This document shows, in pieces, positions 1 to 10,781 of a stretch of 64,000 bases of DNA; the first letter of the stretch is position 1, and each line of letters starts with the position of its first letter. Origin of the DNA: Rudaea sp. (GTDB lineage: Bacteria > Pseudomonadota > Gammaproteobacteria > Xanthomonadales > Rhodanobacteraceae). The notes beneath the pieces were generated by a model, which ran no database searches, had not been told where the DNA came from, and saw only the letters and a list, made by a program, of their open reading frames with translations. The translations under genes were made by a program, and so were the position numbers. The stretch spans positions 186,001-250,000 of the forward strand of contig JARLJU010000017.1 of assembly GCA_031291055.1 (NCBI GenBank), in the 5' to 3' direction.

Positions 1-1228
1 GGCCATTCTCGACCCAGAAACCCGATGCGCCGCGCGAATAGTCTCCGGTCACAATCGACACGCCCTGTCCCATCACCTCGGTAACGACCAGGCCAGTACC
101 GAGCTTGCCCAGCATCGCGGCGAAATCGTCCGTGCCGGTCCTTACTACAAGGTTGTGAATGCCACCCGCATTGCCCGTGCTCTGCATGCCCAGCTTGCGC
201 GCCGAGTAGCTGCCGAGAACATAGCGCTGCAGGACGCCGCCGCGGACCAGATCGCTGTCCATGGTCGCCACGCCTTCGGAATCGAATGCGCCCGAAGCCT
301 GCCCGCGCGGCAGCAGGGGGCGTTCGACAATTTCCACAAAGTCAGGAAGTATCTTTTTTCCCATGTGATCCAGCAGAAAACTTGACTTGCGATACAGGGC
401 ACCGCCGCTGACCGCGGAAACCAGGTGGCCGATCAAACCGCGCGCGACCTCCGGAACGAACAACACCGGACATTCGCGCGTGCCGAGCTGGCGCGCGCCA
501 AGCCGGGCCAACGTGCGTCCGGCAGCCTTGCGACCGATCGACGCGGCGTCTGGAAAATCGCTGGCCGCGCGCACGGATTCGTACCAGTAGTCGCGCTGCA
601 TTCCGGCATCGTCTTCGGCAATCAGCGCACAGGACAGCATATGCCGGGTGCCCCGTTCCTTGCCGACGAAACCCTGCGACGTCGCATAGACCGACAGTGA
701 TTCGCCGGTTTGCACCGACGCACCTTCGGAATTGGAAATGCCCTCGACGCGCCCTGCGTCTTCGATTTCTACGCCGAGGCGGATTGCCTCTTCCGGTGCA
801 ATCTTCCACGGATGCCACAGATCAAGATCGGGGAACTGGCGCGCCAGACGATCGGGGTCGGCCAGCCCCGTATAGGGATCTTCTTCGGTGTAGCGCGCAA
901 TCGCGCAGGCCTGCTCGATCGTTTTCCCGATCGAATCCGGCTGCAGATCGGCGGTGCTGGCAGACCCTTTGCGTTTGCCGAAGTACACGGTCACCCCAAA
1001 CGAACGGTCGCGCGTGTGCTCGATGGTTTCCACTTCGCCCATGCGCACGTTGACGTTGAGGCCCAGATCGATGCTGGCGCCGACTTCGGCCTCGCTCGCC
1101 CCTGCAGCACGGCAGCGGCGGATCACGTCTTCAGCGAGGGTCGCCAGCTGGTCGAGCTGGATCTGGCTGTCGTCGGCGGAATCCGGATCTTGCTTTGCGA
1201 TTGATTGATTCACTGCGTATGCTTCCAT
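1..1228 (-). CDS. pmbA: Metalloprotease PmbA/TldE, C-terminus cut by window edge
   Basis: This is the catalytically silent partner of TldD in the TldD/PmbA(TldE) heterodimer, which trims unfolded peptides and matures microcin B17 and ccd antitoxin in E. coli. The minus-strand frame is open from the ATG at 1228 to the left edge. Near the edge it reads MGQGVSIVTGDYSRGASGFW, a stretch typical of PmbA. An alternative GTG start lies at 1213. It is divergent from yjgA with almost no spacer, the same arrangement as yjgA/pmbA in E. coli, so the two promoters must overlap the opposing 5' ends. The stop codon and the last few tens of residues are outside the window. Confidence 0.93.
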   Translation of the reverse strand, partial: MEAYAVNQSIAKQDPDSADDSQIQLDQLATLAEDVIRRCRAAGASEAEVGASIDLGLNVNVRMGEVETIEHTRDRSFGVTVYFGKRKGSASTADLQPDSIGKTIEQACAIARYTEEDPYTGLADPDRLARQFPDLDLWHPWKIAPEEAIRLGVEIEDAGRVEGISNSEGASVQTGESLSVYATSQGFVGKERGTRHMLSCALIAEDDAGMQRDYWYESVRAASDFPDAASIGRKAAGRTLARLGARQLGTRECPVLFVPEVARGLIGHLVSAVSGGALYRKSSFLLDHMGKKILPDFVEIVERPLLPRGQASGAFDSEGVATMDSDLVRGGVLQRYVLGSYSARKLGMQSTGNAGGIHNLVVRTGTDDFAAMLGKLGTGLVVTEVMGQGVSIVTGDYSRGASGFWVENG

Positions 1229-1251
1229 CCAAGCCAATACCGATTGATCCG

Positions 1252-1773
1252 ATGCCCGATCACACCACCGATGCCGAAACCGACGAAGTCAGTCGCAGCC
1301 AGAGGCGCCGCGAAGCCCTCGACGTGCTCAAGCTCGCCCACGCGCTCGTCGGGCTGTCAGACGCGCAGCTTGCGCGCGTGCCGCTGTCCGACGACCTGCG
1401 CGACGAAGTAGTGCGCGCCCGCGCCGTCACCCAGCAAATCGCGCGCAAACGCCAGACCCAGTTTCTGGCCAAACATCTGCGCAGGCGCGAGGATGAACTT
1501 GAACCGATCCGTGCCGCGCTGGAGCATGATCGCGATCACTCGCGGCGCGAAAGCGCGAATCTGCACCGCATCGAAGCCTGGCGCGAACGCCTGATCGCCG
1601 AAGGCGATGATGCACTGAACGAATTCCTGCAGCATTTTCCACAATGCGATCGCCAGCATTTACGTCAGCTTTCCCGGCAGGCCCGGGCGGAGCGCTCTGC
1701 CAACAAGGCGCCGCATGCTTTTCGCGAACTGTTTCGCGTGCTGCGTGAATTGTTTGACGCTGCCGAAAACTGA
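1252..1773 (+). CDS. yjgA: Ribosome-associated protein YjgA (DUF615, DarP)
   Basis: This 173-residue, highly charged helical protein is related to E. coli YjgA/DarP, which binds pre-50S particles and helps late large-subunit assembly. Recognisable family segments are VPLSDDLRDEVVRAR near the middle, the DELEPIRAAL segment, and the C-terminal ANKAPHAFRELFRVLREL, which matches the ending of E. coli YjgA. The ATG at 1252 gives the family-sized protein; an in-frame ATG at 1219 would add 11 residues but runs back over the pmbA start. The gene converges on tldD, with a small palindrome between the two stops. Confidence 0.9.
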   Translation: MPDHTTDAETDEVSRSQRRREALDVLKLAHALVGLSDAQLARVPLSDDLRDEVVRARAVTQQIARKRQTQFLAKHLRRREDELEPIRAALEHDRDHSRRESANLHRIEAWRERLIAEGDDALNEFLQHFPQCDRQHLRQLSRQARAERSANKAPHAFRELFRVLRELFDAAEN

Positions 1774-1777
1774 CTTC

Positions 1778-1798
1778 GTCATTCCGGCATGGAATGAC
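1778..1798. terminator. Palindrome between convergent yjgA and tldD
   Basis: GTCATTCC and GGAATGAC form a perfect 8-bp stem around a 5-nt loop (GGCAT), starting 4 bp after the yjgA stop and ending 8 bp before the tldD stop. No clear U-tract follows on either strand. It could be a bidirectional terminator or a member of the dispersed CGTCATTCC-type palindromes seen in many proteobacterial intergenic regions. Confidence 0.5.
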
Positions 1799-1806
1799 AG
1801 GCCCGG

Positions 1807-3246
1807 TCACGCCGCTGTCCCGCCCACGGTCATCGCGTCGATGCGCAAGGTCGGCTGACCGACGCCCACCGGCACGCTTTGGCCTTCCTTGCCGCAGACG
1901 CCGACGCCTTCATCCAGTTGCAGATCGTTGCCGACCATCGATACGCGCGTCAGCACTTCGGGACCCGAGCCGATCAGTGTTGCGCCTTTCACCGGCCGCG
2001 TGACCTTGCCGTTCTCGATCAGATACGCCTCGCTCGCCGAAAACACGAACTTGCCGTTGGTGATGTCGACCTGGCCGCCGCCGAAATTCACCGCATACAG
2101 ACCACGCTCGACCGAAGCAATGATCTCGCCCGGATCGCTCTGGCCCGGCAGCATGTAGGTATTGGTCATGCGCGGCATCGGCAGATGCGCGAACGACTCA
2201 CGCCGGCCATTGCCGGTCGAGCGCATGCCCATCAGGCGCGCGTTGAGCTTGTCCTGCATGAAACCTTTCAGAACGCCATTCTCGATCAGCACCGTGCGTT
2301 CGCTCGGCACGCCTTCGTCGTCAATACTCAGCGAACCGCGCCGGCCGGGCAGCGTGCCGTCGTCAACCACGGTGCACAGCGGCGACGCAATCTTCTCGCC
2401 CATGCGACCAGCGAAGGCTGACGTACCCTTGCGGTTGAAATCGCCCTCGAAGCCGTGGCCGATCGCCTCGTGCAGCAATACGCCGGGCCAGCCGGGGCCG
2501 AGCACAACGGTCATCGTGCCAGCAGGTGCCGGTACCGAATCCAGATTCACCAGCGCCTGGCGTACCGCCTCGCGCGCCAGCGCGTGGGCGCGGCCGTTCG
2601 CGAGCAGTTCGCGGTAACCATAGCGGCCGCCGCCGCCGGCCGAACCCTGTTCGCGGCGACCGTTGCGTTCGGCGATCACCTGCACATTCAGGCGCACCAG
2701 CGGACGCACGTCGGCCGCAAGCGTGCCGTCGGCCGCGGCAATCATCACCGTGTCGAGCACGCCGGAAACGCTGACGATGACCTGGCTGACGCATGCATCC
2801 AGGCCGCGGCAGAATTTGTCCACTTCGCGCAAAAGTGTAATTTTTTCGCCGGTTAGCAGAGATTCCACCGGATCCAGCGGCGGATACAGCGAGGTGATGT
2901 CGCGCGCGGCCAGCGCGTGACTGTTGCGATCCGCGCCCGATTGCGCGATCGCGCGCGCCGAACGCGCCGCGGTCAGCAATTGCGGCAGCACGATTTCGTC
3001 GGAATAGGCGAAGCCGGTCTTTTCGCCACTCATCGCGCGCACGCCGACACCCTGCTCGATCGAGTGATTGCCTTCCTTGACGATGCCGTCCTCGAGCATC
3101 CACGACTCGCTGCGCGAATGCTGGAAATACAGGTCGGCCGCGTCGATCGACGGGCCCATCAGCTGGGAAAACACGCGGTCCAGATCGCCGCTGGAAAGGC
3201 CGCCGGGTTGCAGCAGCTGGCGTTCAGCCAGAGCAAGTAAGGTCAT
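1807..3246 (-). CDS. tldD: Metalloprotease TldD
   Basis: This is the catalytic subunit of the TldD/PmbA protease. The 479-residue protein matches E. coli TldD along its whole length, including [13 protein letters not shown], the glycine-rich [12 protein letters not shown] segment, and the zinc motif HEAIGH at about residues 259-264 (HExxxH), followed by [12 protein letters not shown]. The C-terminus carries the family ending [18 protein letters not shown]. The ATG at 3246 is preferred; a GTG at 3258 would add four residues. It is the last gene of the rng-yhdP-tldD series, a neighbourhood conserved with E. coli. Unusually, its partner pmbA is only about 0.6 kb away, separated by yjgA. Confidence 0.96.
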   Translation of the reverse strand: MTLLALAERQLLQPGGLSSGDLDRVFSQLMGPSIDAADLYFQHSRSESWMLEDGIVKEGNHSIEQGVGVRAMSGEKTGFAYSDEIVLPQLLTAARSARAIAQSGADRNSHALAARDITSLYPPLDPVESLLTGEKITLLREVDKFCRGLDACVSQVIVSVSGVLDTVMIAAADGTLAADVRPLVRLNVQVIAERNGRREQGSAGGGGRYGYRELLANGRAHALAREAVRQALVNLDSVPAPAGTMTVVLGPGWPGVLLHEAIGHGFEGDFNRKGTSAFAGRMGEKIASPLCTVVDDGTLPGRRGSLSIDDEGVPSERTVLIENGVLKGFMQDKLNARLMGMRSTGNGRRESFAHLPMPRMTNTYMLPGQSDPGEIIASVERGLYAVNFGGGQVDITNGKFVFSASEAYLIENGKVTRPVKGATLIGSGPEVLTRVSMVGNDLQLDEGVGVCGKEGQSVPVGVGQPTLRIDAMTVGGTAA

Positions 3247-3301
3247 GGGAAAGGACACTGCGGCCGTGGATGACCGTTGAAATGAGGGCGGGGATGCTAG
3301 G

Positions 3302-6300
3302 TCACAAGCCCTTGCCGCGCAAGCCGGCGTTCGCGCCGGCCTTGCCCTCGGCGCCGTTGCTTTTCGCCGGTTTCACCGGTTCCTTCGACAATTCCGTGAT
3401 CACCGGTTTCTCCCAGCCGCCGGTGACGCTGTAGCGTATGCGCGTGGCATGGTTGATCTGGTTCTTGAAGATGCCCTGCAGCAGGGCTCCGGCAGCGGCG
3501 CCGACCGGGCCGCCGACCAGCGCGCCACCGACCGCGAGCGTGCCGCCGACATGCGGGGTGACATCCATGATCTGGTCGTAATCCTTGGCCTTGAGCCCGA
3601 TGCGCCCGCTGACGACGATATCCGCCGTCGGACCTTTGACTTGCAGATCGCTGGTATATGCGTCGCCATTCCTGAGCGTGAACAAGGCATTGATCGAATC
3701 GAAACTGAAGCCTGATTTGAACAGATCGCCAAAATCCAGGCTGAGGCGGCGCGGAATCGCACCGAGATTGAACAGGCCGAAGATGCGGCCGGCTCCCGGA
3801 TTGGCTTCGGGAATGCGGCCCTGCTGCACGGAAGCCTTGAGAGTGCCGTCCAGCCGCGCCAGCGCGAAGGTGGACGGTGAGCCGGCCCAGCTGCCTTCGA
3901 CGTGTGCAACGGTTTCCCCGCCATCGACGACGCCGGCGTAGCCGAAAGCGTCGAGCATGTGGCCGAGGTTGTGCGCACTGAAGTCGATCGAGAATTTCGA
4001 GATGTCGCTGCCGGGCCGGCCGGTCCAGTCGCCATGGGCGCGCATTTCCACATTGTTGGAATGTGTACTGACCTGCTCGAAATGCGTGCCCTCGGCAATC
4101 GGATAGCTTTCCAGCGTGGTATCACCGAAATTCGCCTGGCCCAGCTTGAAGTCGCCGATGTGGATGTGCAGCGATGGCACCGCCGCAGGGTTTTCTCCGG
4201 CCATGGCACTGGATTCGCTTTCGGCGGCATCCGGCCAGTACAGACGCGTGAACTGCGCCGTGATGCCGCGCTTGCGCAGATCCGTGGTCGGCACGTGCAG
4301 ACTGCCGTCGAGATTGGCGCCGTTGAAACCCAGATCCAGTCCATCGCTGGCGTGGGTGAGCTTGAAGCGGTTTGCACCGAAATCACGATCGTAGGCATTC
4401 AGCGACTGCGCATTCAGGTCGATGCCGGCGAGCAGATCTCCGCTGCCGCCGCTGCCGCTGGTGGCGAAATCCAGCCAACCGGAAAGATCCAGGCGCGAAA
4501 CCGTGCCGCCGATGGCAAATCCCGCCGTCGGCAATGGCGCTCCGCTGTCGCTGCCGAAATCCACACGCGCCGCGAAAGGTTTCGACGGCGACGCCAGACG
4601 GCCCTGCATATGCACCAGATCCGCGAGGCGCAAATCGATCGTGCCGCCGGCAAATGGCAGGCCCAGCGTCAAGGTCAGCGGCAACGCGGTATCGGCGGCT
4701 TTCCGCAACGGCGCGGGCAAGTCCAGTTTTACCCCACGCAGATCGGACGTCAGTGTAAGCCGTTGCGCCGTCGCCACCTCGGCATCGCTGTCGGCGCTGA
4801 AGCCGGCATTCCAGAGCGCACTGCCCGAAAGCCGATCGGAATACGATTCGAGCACCGGTGCATAGGCCAGCACATCGCGCGCCGGCATCGTGGCCTGCAG
4901 GTTCGCTTCCACCGCATGGCGCGGATCGGCGGTCAAGCCGCCGACTGCGAGACTGAAATCGGCCGGCTTGCCATTCATCGTCACCGCGAGGTCGTCGGCG
5001 GCAAAGCCACGCTGGGTGAAACGCAGTTTTCCGCTCGCCTTGTTCAGGTGCAGATTGTACTTGGCGTCGGCCAGGTCGGCGTCGGCAAGGACAGCGCTGC
5101 CGGCAAGCTCGAGCTGATCCGGATATTTGACCGGCAGGTGCAATTTGAAATCAAGCTTGCCCTGGCCGCCGACATCGACGCCGAGGAGCGGTGCGCCGTA
5201 ACGCAGGCCGATCGGCGTGGCCTTGAGAAAGCCGAGCAGGTCCTTGCCGGCGCCGCCGCCGGTGACGCTCAGATCCAGCACCACTTCGCCCAGATCCGGG
5301 ATATCCAGAGTGGCCGTGCTCACCTTGACCCCTTGTGCCTGCGCTGCGGTGACATCCACATGCAGGCTGTTGTTGAGGAAATCGGCAACGCCGCGCGCGT
5401 GCTCGGCCGCCGGCCAGTCGGGCAGATAGACCAGGCGCACGTCATCGGTGTCAGCGCGTGCCTCGAAACGACCGGCGAAATTGCGAAACGGCCAGTCGGC
5501 CAGGTCGCCGCGAAAGACCGCGCGAGCCGAGGTGACGTGTCCGGACTCCAGCGCACGGTCCAGAACGCTCACGCCGTGTGCCGACATGGCGTTGATCGGC
5601 CAGAACAGATGCGAGGCCGCCACTTGGGCGTGCGTCAACGCTGCATAGACATCCAGCAGCGGCGGCGAGCCATCGTCATGCAGTTCAATGGCGCCGCCCA
5701 GTTCGCCGCCATAGCCTGCGCCCTCGAACGCGAGGGCGCCGGTCTCGGCACGCCAACCCACATCGGCGCGATAGACGGCAATGTCACCGGCGAATTCGGA
5801 AAACTCCAGCGGCTGGCGGAACACCTGCGGCGCGTCTATGCCGAAAGCCGAATCCGCCGGCAGGGTGAGACTGAACGCATCGCGATCACCGCGCAGAGTT
5901 CCACTCAGGCCACTGACTCCCGGCAGCCTGTCCACGGCATGCCAGGCGACGGCGTTGAAACTCATCGCAATGTCGAAATCCTGTGCGCTGTCCACGCGCA
6001 GCGTTGCCGCGCGCAACGTGCCGACCGGGTCGGCGGCATACAGCCAGCGTCGCCAGGACTGCGCCAGTGCGTCGCTGAGCATCGCCACGCTCGCCGGTGC
6101 GGCCAGATCCACGTTGTACACGTGCAATGCATAGCCCGAAGATTCCGCGTCGGCAACGGCGTGGTAACTTTCCACATGTATATCCGCAGGCGGTGCAGCG
6201 TCGCCTTGCCGGGTAAGCGCCAGATCGGTGACATCGGCATTCCAGCCGGTTTCGGTACGCTGCCAGCGCGCGCCAAAGGCGAGGCGATCAAACCCCACAT

Positions 6301-7192
6301 GCGGAGCGATCTGACGCCTGTCGTCCAGAGTGATCGGTGCCTGGGTTGTCAGCACGACTCCGGTCAGATCGGCCTCGGCACGTGCCTGCATCAGACGCCC
6401 AGCCCGCCACCACGACCAGAGCTGGGTACGGCCATTGCCGCGTTCGAGCATCACCCCGGCCAGCGGATAGCCGTGCAGGATCGTGGCCAGATCCAGTTGC
6501 GCGCCGCCAAGATAGGCTTCACCGCTGCGGTCGTCGCTGTTGTAGTCAAGGACAACGTCCAGCGGCGGCGATTGGGTCTGCAGGCAACGCACGCGCGCGA
6601 GCACGCGATGGTGTGCGCCGCTGTTGATCAGACGCACTTCGTCGGCGACGAGCGCGATCTTGCGATCGGCCATCGCATCGTCGATGGTCAGGTGCAGATC
6701 GCGTACGACCAGTGCGCCAAGATCGAACAACGCATTGCTCTCGTTGCCCTGGCTGCTCTTGCCGTCATCGCCGACTGCATCCAGGCCGTGCAGTTGCCAG
6801 TTGCCGGCCACGTCGCGGACGAGACCCAGGTGCAGTCCGATCAGGCGGAATTCGTTCCAGGTCTGATTGCGATGCAGCCATGAGAAGAAATTGATCTTCA
6901 GCTCGGCCTGGGGGATCACGATTGCCGGCCGGTCCGGCGTCGCCGCAGCGATATGGATATCGTGCAGCACGAGCAACGGCCCGTTCTGCTCCCAAAGACC
7001 GTCGACGCGCTCGAGCGTGACCGTCCGCTTCAGCCGCTCACTGACGAATTCGCCGACCTGCTGCGGATGGCTGGCAACCCACGGCAACGCCAGCCGGGCG
7101 ATGCCGACGATCAGGGCAAATACGATGACGACAAGTGCGAACAGCGCCTGCACGAACAGGCGCGCGCGATGAAAGCGCCGGCGCGATGGCAT
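3302..7192 (-). CDS. yhdP: AsmA-like inner-membrane phospholipid-transport protein YhdP
   Basis: This is a very large (about 1296 residues) AsmA/YhdP family protein. One membrane helix near the N-terminus (about residues 12-34) is followed by a long periplasmic beta-rich region and the DUF3971/AsmA-2 type C-terminal part. The C-terminal segment with repeated glycine ([20 protein letters not shown]) is typical. In E. coli, YhdP acts with TamB and YdbH to move phospholipids to the outer membrane across the periplasm. Length is close to E. coli YhdP (about 1266). It sits between rng and tldD, as in enterobacteria. ATG 7192 is preferred over GTG 7195. A long open frame on the opposite strand is a shadow. 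Confidence 0.93.
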   Translation of the reverse strand: MPSRRRFHRARLFVQALFALVVIVFALIVGIARLALPWVASHPQQVGEFVSERLKRTVTLERVDGLWEQNGPLLVLHDIHIAAATPDRPAIVIPQAELKINFFSWLHRNQTWNEFRLIGLHLGLVRDVAGNWQLHGLDAVGDDGKSSQGNESNALFDLGALVVRDLHLTIDDAMADRKIALVADEVRLINSGAHHRVLARVRCLQTQSPPLDVVLDYNSDDRSGEAYLGGAQLDLATILHGYPLAGVMLERGNGRTQLWSWWRAGRLMQARAEADLTGVVLTTQAPITLDDRRQIAPHVGFDRLAFGARWQRTETGWNADVTDLALTRQGDAAPPADIHVESYHAVADAESSGYALHVYNVDLAAPASVAMLSDALAQSWRRWLYAADPVGTLRAATLRVDSAQDFDIAMSFNAVAWHAVDRLPGVSGLSGTLRGDRDAFSLTLPADSAFGIDAPQVFRQPLEFSEFAGDIAVYRADVGWRAETGALAFEGAGYGGELGGAIELHDDGSPPLLDVYAALTHAQVAASHLFWPINAMSAHGVSVLDRALESGHVTSARAVFRGDLADWPFRNFAGRFEARADTDDVRLVYLPDWPAAEHARGVADFLNNSLHVDVTAAQAQGVKVSTATLDIPDLGEVVLDLSVTGGGAGKDLLGFLKATPIGLRYGAPLLGVDVGGQGKLDFKLHLPVKYPDQLELAGSAVLADADLADAKYNLHLNKASGKLRFTQRGFAADDLAVTMNGKPADFSLAVGGLTADPRHAVEANLQATMPARDVLAYAPVLESYSDRLSGSALWNAGFSADSDAEVATAQRLTLTSDLRGVKLDLPAPLRKAADTALPLTLTLGLPFAGGTIDLRLADLVHMQGRLASPSKPFAARVDFGSDSGAPLPTAGFAIGGTVSRLDLSGWLDFATSGSGGSGDLLAGIDLNAQSLNAYDRDFGANRFKLTHASDGLDLGFNGANLDGSLHVPTTDLRKRGITAQFTRLYWPDAAESESSAMAGENPAAVPSLHIHIGDFKLGQANFGDTTLESYPIAEGTHFEQVSTHSNNVEMRAHGDWTGRPGSDISKFSIDFSAHNLGHMLDAFGYAGVVDGGETVAHVEGSWAGSPSTFALARLDGTLKASVQQGRIPEANPGAGRIFGLFNLGAIPRRLSLDFGDLFKSGFSFDSINALFTLRNGDAYTSDLQVKGPTADIVVSGRIGLKAKDYDQIMDVTPHVGGTLAVGGALVGGPVGAAAGALLQGIFKNQINHATRIRYSVTGGWEKPVITELSKEPVKPAKSNGAEGKAGANAGLRGKGL

Positions 7193-7258
7193 CACGGTGC
7201 GCGAAGCCGGGACCCGAGGGTCGAGTGCCGCAGAGCAAGTGCCGCGCGCTTTTCGGCC

Positions 7259-8737
7259 TCAAAGCAGCACGACATCGTACTGCTCCTGCGCGTAGTGCTC
7301 CTCGGCTTGAAAACGTATGGTCTTGCCGATGAATTCCTCAAGCTCGGCGACCGCGGCGGATTCCTCGTCGAGAATGCGCGTAACGACCTTGGGGCTGGCA
7401 AGTACGAGCAGTTTCTCGGCTTCGAACTGGCGCACCGAGCGGGTGATCTCGCGGAAGATTTCGTAGGTGACGGTCTCGGCGGTCTTCATGCTGCCGCGCC
7501 CCTCGCAGGCAGGGCACGGTTCGCACAACTGGCGCTCAAGGCTTTCGACCGTGCGCTTGCGCGTCATTTCCACCAGTCCCAGATGCGACATTTCGTACAC
7601 CGTGGTCTTGGCGTGGTCGCTGGCGAGCGATCGTTCCAGCAGGCGCAGGACCTGGCGCTTGTGTTCGTCGTCGGTCATGTCGATGAAATCGATGATGATG
7701 ATGCCGCCAAGGTTACGCAGGCGCAGTTGACGCGCGGCTGACTGGGCCGCTTCCAGATTGGTCTTGTAGACCGTTTCCTCCAGGTTCCGATGACCCAGAA
7801 ACGCGCCGGTGTTGACATCGATCGTGGTCATGGCTTCGGTCTGGTCGATCACCAGGTAGCCCCCCGACTTCAGCGGCACCTGCTTCTTGAGCGCACGCTG
7901 AATCTCGTCTTCGACGCCGTACAGGTCGAAGATCGGCCGCTCGCCGGGATAGTGCTCGATGCGATCGGCCAGATCCGGCATGAACTGCCGGGCAAAGTTC
8001 AGCGTGCGCTCGTGACACTCGTGCGAATCCACGCGGACCTTTTCCACGTCGCGCCGCATCAGGTCGCGCAACGCGCGCAGGGGCAGCGACAGATCCTCAT
8101 AGACGCGCTCACCGACCCTGACGCTGGCGATGTTGTCCTGCAGCGACTGCCATAGCTTTCCCAGGTAGGCGACATCCTCGGCCAGCGCTTCCTGGGTCTG
8201 CCCCTCGGCATTGGTGCGGACGATGTAGCCAAGAGTGGCTTCGGCCGCGAGCGACTGCAGGATGTCCTTCAGGCGCGTGCGTTCGGCCTCGTCCTCGATG
8301 CGCACGGACACACCGATCACCTTCGCGTACGGCAGCAGCACCAGATAGCGCGACGGCAGCGACAGGTGGGTAGTCAGGCGCGCGCCCTTGCTGCCGATAG
8401 GGTCCTTGACCACCTGGACGATGATCTCCTGGCCCTCATGCACCATTTCGCCGATCGGCTGCGCCGTTGCCACACCGTTTTCGGCACCCTCGCTGGCCAG
8501 CGCCGGGATCGCACGCACGATGTCGGACGCGTGCAGGAAAGCGGCGCGTTCCAGTCCCACCTCGACAAACGCCGCCTGCATGCCCGGCATCACCCGGCTG
8601 ACGCGGCCCTTGTAGACATTGCCCACATAACCGCGACGCAGGGCGCGCTCGACATGCACTTCCTGCAGCATGCCGTTTTCGACGACCGCCACGCGGGTTT
8701 CACGCGGGGTCACATTGATCAGGATTTCTTCGGTCAC
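7259..8737 (-). CDS. rng: Ribonuclease G
   Basis: This is a 5'-end-dependent endoribonuclease of the RNase E/G family, acting in 16S rRNA 5'-end maturation and mRNA decay. The 492-residue protein (E. coli RNase G has 489) shows an S1 domain at about residues 37-120, the metal-binding catalytic aspartates in TTIDVNTGAFLGH and IIIIDFIDMTD, and the zinc-link cysteines in CEPCPACEGRG. It lacks the long RNase E scaffold tail. Translation starts at a GTG at 8737 with no visible Shine-Dalgarno; an AT-rich TATAAG (8751-8746, minus strand) lies only a few bases upstream, so a very short or absent leader is possible. Confidence 0.96.
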   Translation of the reverse strand: MTEEILINVTPRETRVAVVENGMLQEVHVERALRRGYVGNVYKGRVSRVMPGMQAAFVEVGLERAAFLHASDIVRAIPALASEGAENGVATAQPIGEMVHEGQEIIVQVVKDPIGSKGARLTTHLSLPSRYLVLLPYAKVIGVSVRIEDEAERTRLKDILQSLAAEATLGYIVRTNAEGQTQEALAEDVAYLGKLWQSLQDNIASVRVGERVYEDLSLPLRALRDLMRRDVEKVRVDSHECHERTLNFARQFMPDLADRIEHYPGERPIFDLYGVEDEIQRALKKQVPLKSGGYLVIDQTEAMTTIDVNTGAFLGHRNLEETVYKTNLEAAQSAARQLRLRNLGGIIIIDFIDMTDDEHKRQVLRLLERSLASDHAKTTVYEMSHLGLVEMTRKRTVESLERQLCEPCPACEGRGSMKTAETVTYEIFREITRSVRQFEAEKLLVLASPKVVTRILDEESAAVAELEEFIGKTIRFQAEEHYAQEQYDVVLL

Positions 8738-8886
8738 GGCAAATACTTATATGGTTGTTCTTAAGCTGTTTATAGCTGGCCGCGGCCGTGCTGTCGATGG
8801 AAAGCATCGTGGAAACCCGATCAACCGGCCGGCAAGATCGCGAATCTGTCTGCCGTGTACTTTCCCCGCGGCGGATGCCGCGAAGC

Positions 8887-9456
8887 TCAGCACCCAACGC
8901 CAAAGCCCTTGAGCAGGCGCAGGGTCTCGAACAGCGGCAAGCCCATGACCCCGGAATAGCTGCCGGCCAGATGCGCGACGAAGGCCGCCGCGCGTCCCTG
9001 GATACCGTAACCGCCTGCCTTGCCCAGGCCTTCGCCGCTCGCCGCGTACGCAGCGATATCCGCTTCGGACAAGGTGGCGAAGGTCACCTCGGTCAGGCTC
9101 AGGACCCGTTCCTCGCGTCCGCCGCTCACGCACCAGACGGCCGAGAGCACGCGATGCGTACGCGCGGACAGACGCCGCAGCATCTGCGCCATGTGCGCGC
9201 CATCGGCAGGTTTGCCGAAGACTTCGTCATCGAGCACCACTTCGGTATCGGCACCGAGCACGACGGCACCGGCCACGCCGGAAAGTTTCAACAAGCCCGC
9301 GCGGGCTTTCTCGCGCGCGACGCGACTGACGTAGTCCTCGGGCGATTCGCCCAGCACGCGCACTTCGGGGACGTCGACATCGACCGTGCCGAATTGCAGG
9401 CCGACCTGTTCGAGCAGTTGGTGCCGACGTGGTGATCGCGAGGCTAGGTAAAGCAT
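8887..9456 (-). CDS. maf: Maf-type nucleoside triphosphate pyrophosphatase (YhdE-like)
   Basis: This housecleaning enzyme hydrolyses dTTP/UTP-type and modified nucleotides to monophosphates. The 189-residue protein starts with [20 protein letters not shown], the conserved Maf P-loop-like start (SxSPRR), and carries [18 protein letters not shown] with the catalytic aspartate, plus a C-terminal [13 protein letters not shown] typical of YhdE. Position immediately upstream of rng matches E. coli yhdE-rng and supports the YhdE (dTTPase/UTPase) subgroup. A 149-bp spacer separates it from rng. Confidence 0.93.
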   Translation of the reverse strand: MLYLASRSPRRHQLLEQVGLQFGTVDVDVPEVRVLGESPEDYVSRVAREKARAGLLKLSGVAGAVVLGADTEVVLDDEVFGKPADGAHMAQMLRRLSARTHRVLSAVWCVSGGREERVLSLTEVTFATLSEADIAAYAASGEGLGKAGGYGIQGRAAAFVAHLAGSYSGVMGLPLFETLRLLKGFGVGC

Positions 9457-9547
9457 TCAGCACGTCCGGAAATTCATCGCGACGATAGCATGCAAGCATC
9501 GGCCGGTGTGCTAGGCGACTCGCACTTGCCGACTCGTCTGCAATGGC

Positions 9548-10015
9548 TCAGCCGCGATGATACGGATGATTGCCGAGCAGGCTGACCGCACGGTAGAGCT
9601 GCTCGGCCAACACAACGCGCACGAGCGGATGCGGCAGGGTCAGCGGGCCGAGCGACCAGCGCTGGTGTGCGCGTTCCAGCACCGCCGGCGCCAGTCCGTC
9701 CGGGCCGCCGACCAGAAATGCCAGATCTGTGCCCTGCATGCGCCAGCGCTGCAGCTGCTGCGCCAGCTCTTCGCTGCTCCAGGGCTTGCCGCGTCCGTCG
9801 AGCGCAACGACATGGGCGCCTTTGGGAATTGCCGCAAGCATCGCGAGTCCTTCATCGGCGATGGCCCGCGCAGGTTCGCGCTGGCCGCGTCCCTTTGTGG
9901 AAATCTCCACAAGTTCCAGCGGCAGCTCGTGCTGCAGGCGTTTCGCATATTCATCACAGCCCGCGGTTACCCAGGCGGGCATGCGGTCGCCAACGGCAAT
10001 CAGACGGGCATGCAT
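9548..10015 (-). CDS. rlmH: 23S rRNA (pseudouridine1915-N3)-methyltransferase RlmH
   Basis: This SPOUT-class methyltransferase modifies pseudouridine 1915 in helix 69 on the assembled ribosome, using S-adenosylmethionine. The 155 residues match the family throughout. The SAM-binding trefoil knot is seen as VVALDGRGKPWSSEELA, then FLVGGPDGL, and the C-terminal LVRVVLAEQLYRAVSLLGNHPYHRG is nearly invariant in RlmH. It follows rsfS on the same strand, as in E. coli, after a 92-bp spacer containing a GGTTGTCGG/CCGACAACC inverted repeat. Confidence 0.97.
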   Translation of the reverse strand: MHARLIAVGDRMPAWVTAGCDEYAKRLQHELPLELVEISTKGRGQREPARAIADEGLAMLAAIPKGAHVVALDGRGKPWSSEELAQQLQRWRMQGTDLAFLVGGPDGLAPAVLERAHQRWSLGPLTLPHPLVRVVLAEQLYRAVSLLGNHPYHRG

Positions 10016-10107
10016 TGAAAGGGGGTGTCGGCTCTCGGTTGTCGGTCAGACCGGCGCGCTGTTGCTCTTGCCGACAACCAACGCCCGACAACCAGCAACC
10101 ATCCGCG

Positions 10108-10596
10108 TCACTCCGCGTTGGCGGCCAAGGGCAGGTCGTCGCCCACGGTCCACAGGCGTTCCAGACCATAGAACTCGCGGATGCGCGGCAGCATGACGTG
10201 AACGATGATGTCGCCGAGGTCGACGAGCACCCATTCGGCTTCGCGCTGGCCTTCCACGCCAAGCGGCAGCATGCCCGCCTTCTTGGCGAACTTGACCACT
10301 TCGTCGGCAAGGGATTTGACGTGGCGCGTCGACGTGCCACTGGCAATGATCAGGATATCGGCGATGCTGGTCTTGCCGCGCACATCGATTTCATGGACAT
10401 CCTTGGCCTTGAGCTCGTCGAGCGCCATGAGCACCTGCTTGAGCAGGTAGTCGACCGAATCCGGCGCGGCTTTTGCGGACCGGGCCGGGCCGGCCTTTGC
10501 TGGTGCGGATTTCGCCGGCCTGGCCTTGGCGGGCTTGTCCGAAGGAGATTTGGGGCGGGATTTGGGTTTTGCGCTGGTTTTCGCTGCGGTAGCCAA
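10108..10596 (-). CDS. rsfS: Ribosome silencing factor RsfS with Lys/Ala/Pro N-terminal tail
   Basis: RsfS binds uL14 on the 50S subunit and blocks 30S joining during starvation. The conserved core runs from about residue 47 (DYLLKQVLMALDELKAKDV) through IADILIIASGTSTRHV to VEGQREAEWVLVDLGDIIVHVM. The first about 45 residues are a low-complexity, basic Lys/Ala/Pro extension absent from E. coli RsfS. The predicted start is TTG at 10596 with GAGGAT about 9 bases upstream; a later internal start cannot be excluded, though the frame has no nearer good start. It is divergent from the helicase gene. Confidence 0.92.
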   Translation of the reverse strand: MATAAKTSAKPKSRPKSPSDKPAKARPAKSAPAKAGPARSAKAAPDSVDYLLKQVLMALDELKAKDVHEIDVRGKTSIADILIIASGTSTRHVKSLADEVVKFAKKAGMLPLGVEGQREAEWVLVDLGDIIVHVMLPRIREFYGLERLWTVGDDLPLAANAE

Positions 10597-10781
10597 AGTG
10601 ACGGGATCCTCGTCGTGAACGGGCCTCGCGCGGGCGACCCGACGCGGGCGGATTTCAGTATAAGCCGATTTTCAAGACGTACCAGTGTCAGCAGCGCGAG
10701 GCGGACGCCGAACGGTGGATCGGCCCGCGAAGCGTTAGACTAGGCGGCCTCACTACGTTGCGGCACGGCCGCCATCCGCGC

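Noticed and set aside
3902..6883. A 993-codon open frame opposite yhdP
   Set aside because: It is the antisense of a clear yhdP, has no domain pattern, and is rich in Arg/Gln/Ala as expected from shadow reading of GC-rich DNA.
10686..10713. TGTCAG upstream of the helicase as a fifth ECF promoter
   Set aside because: Seventeen bases later the sequence is CGAACG, not CGTAAC, and the spacer lacks the terminal GA.
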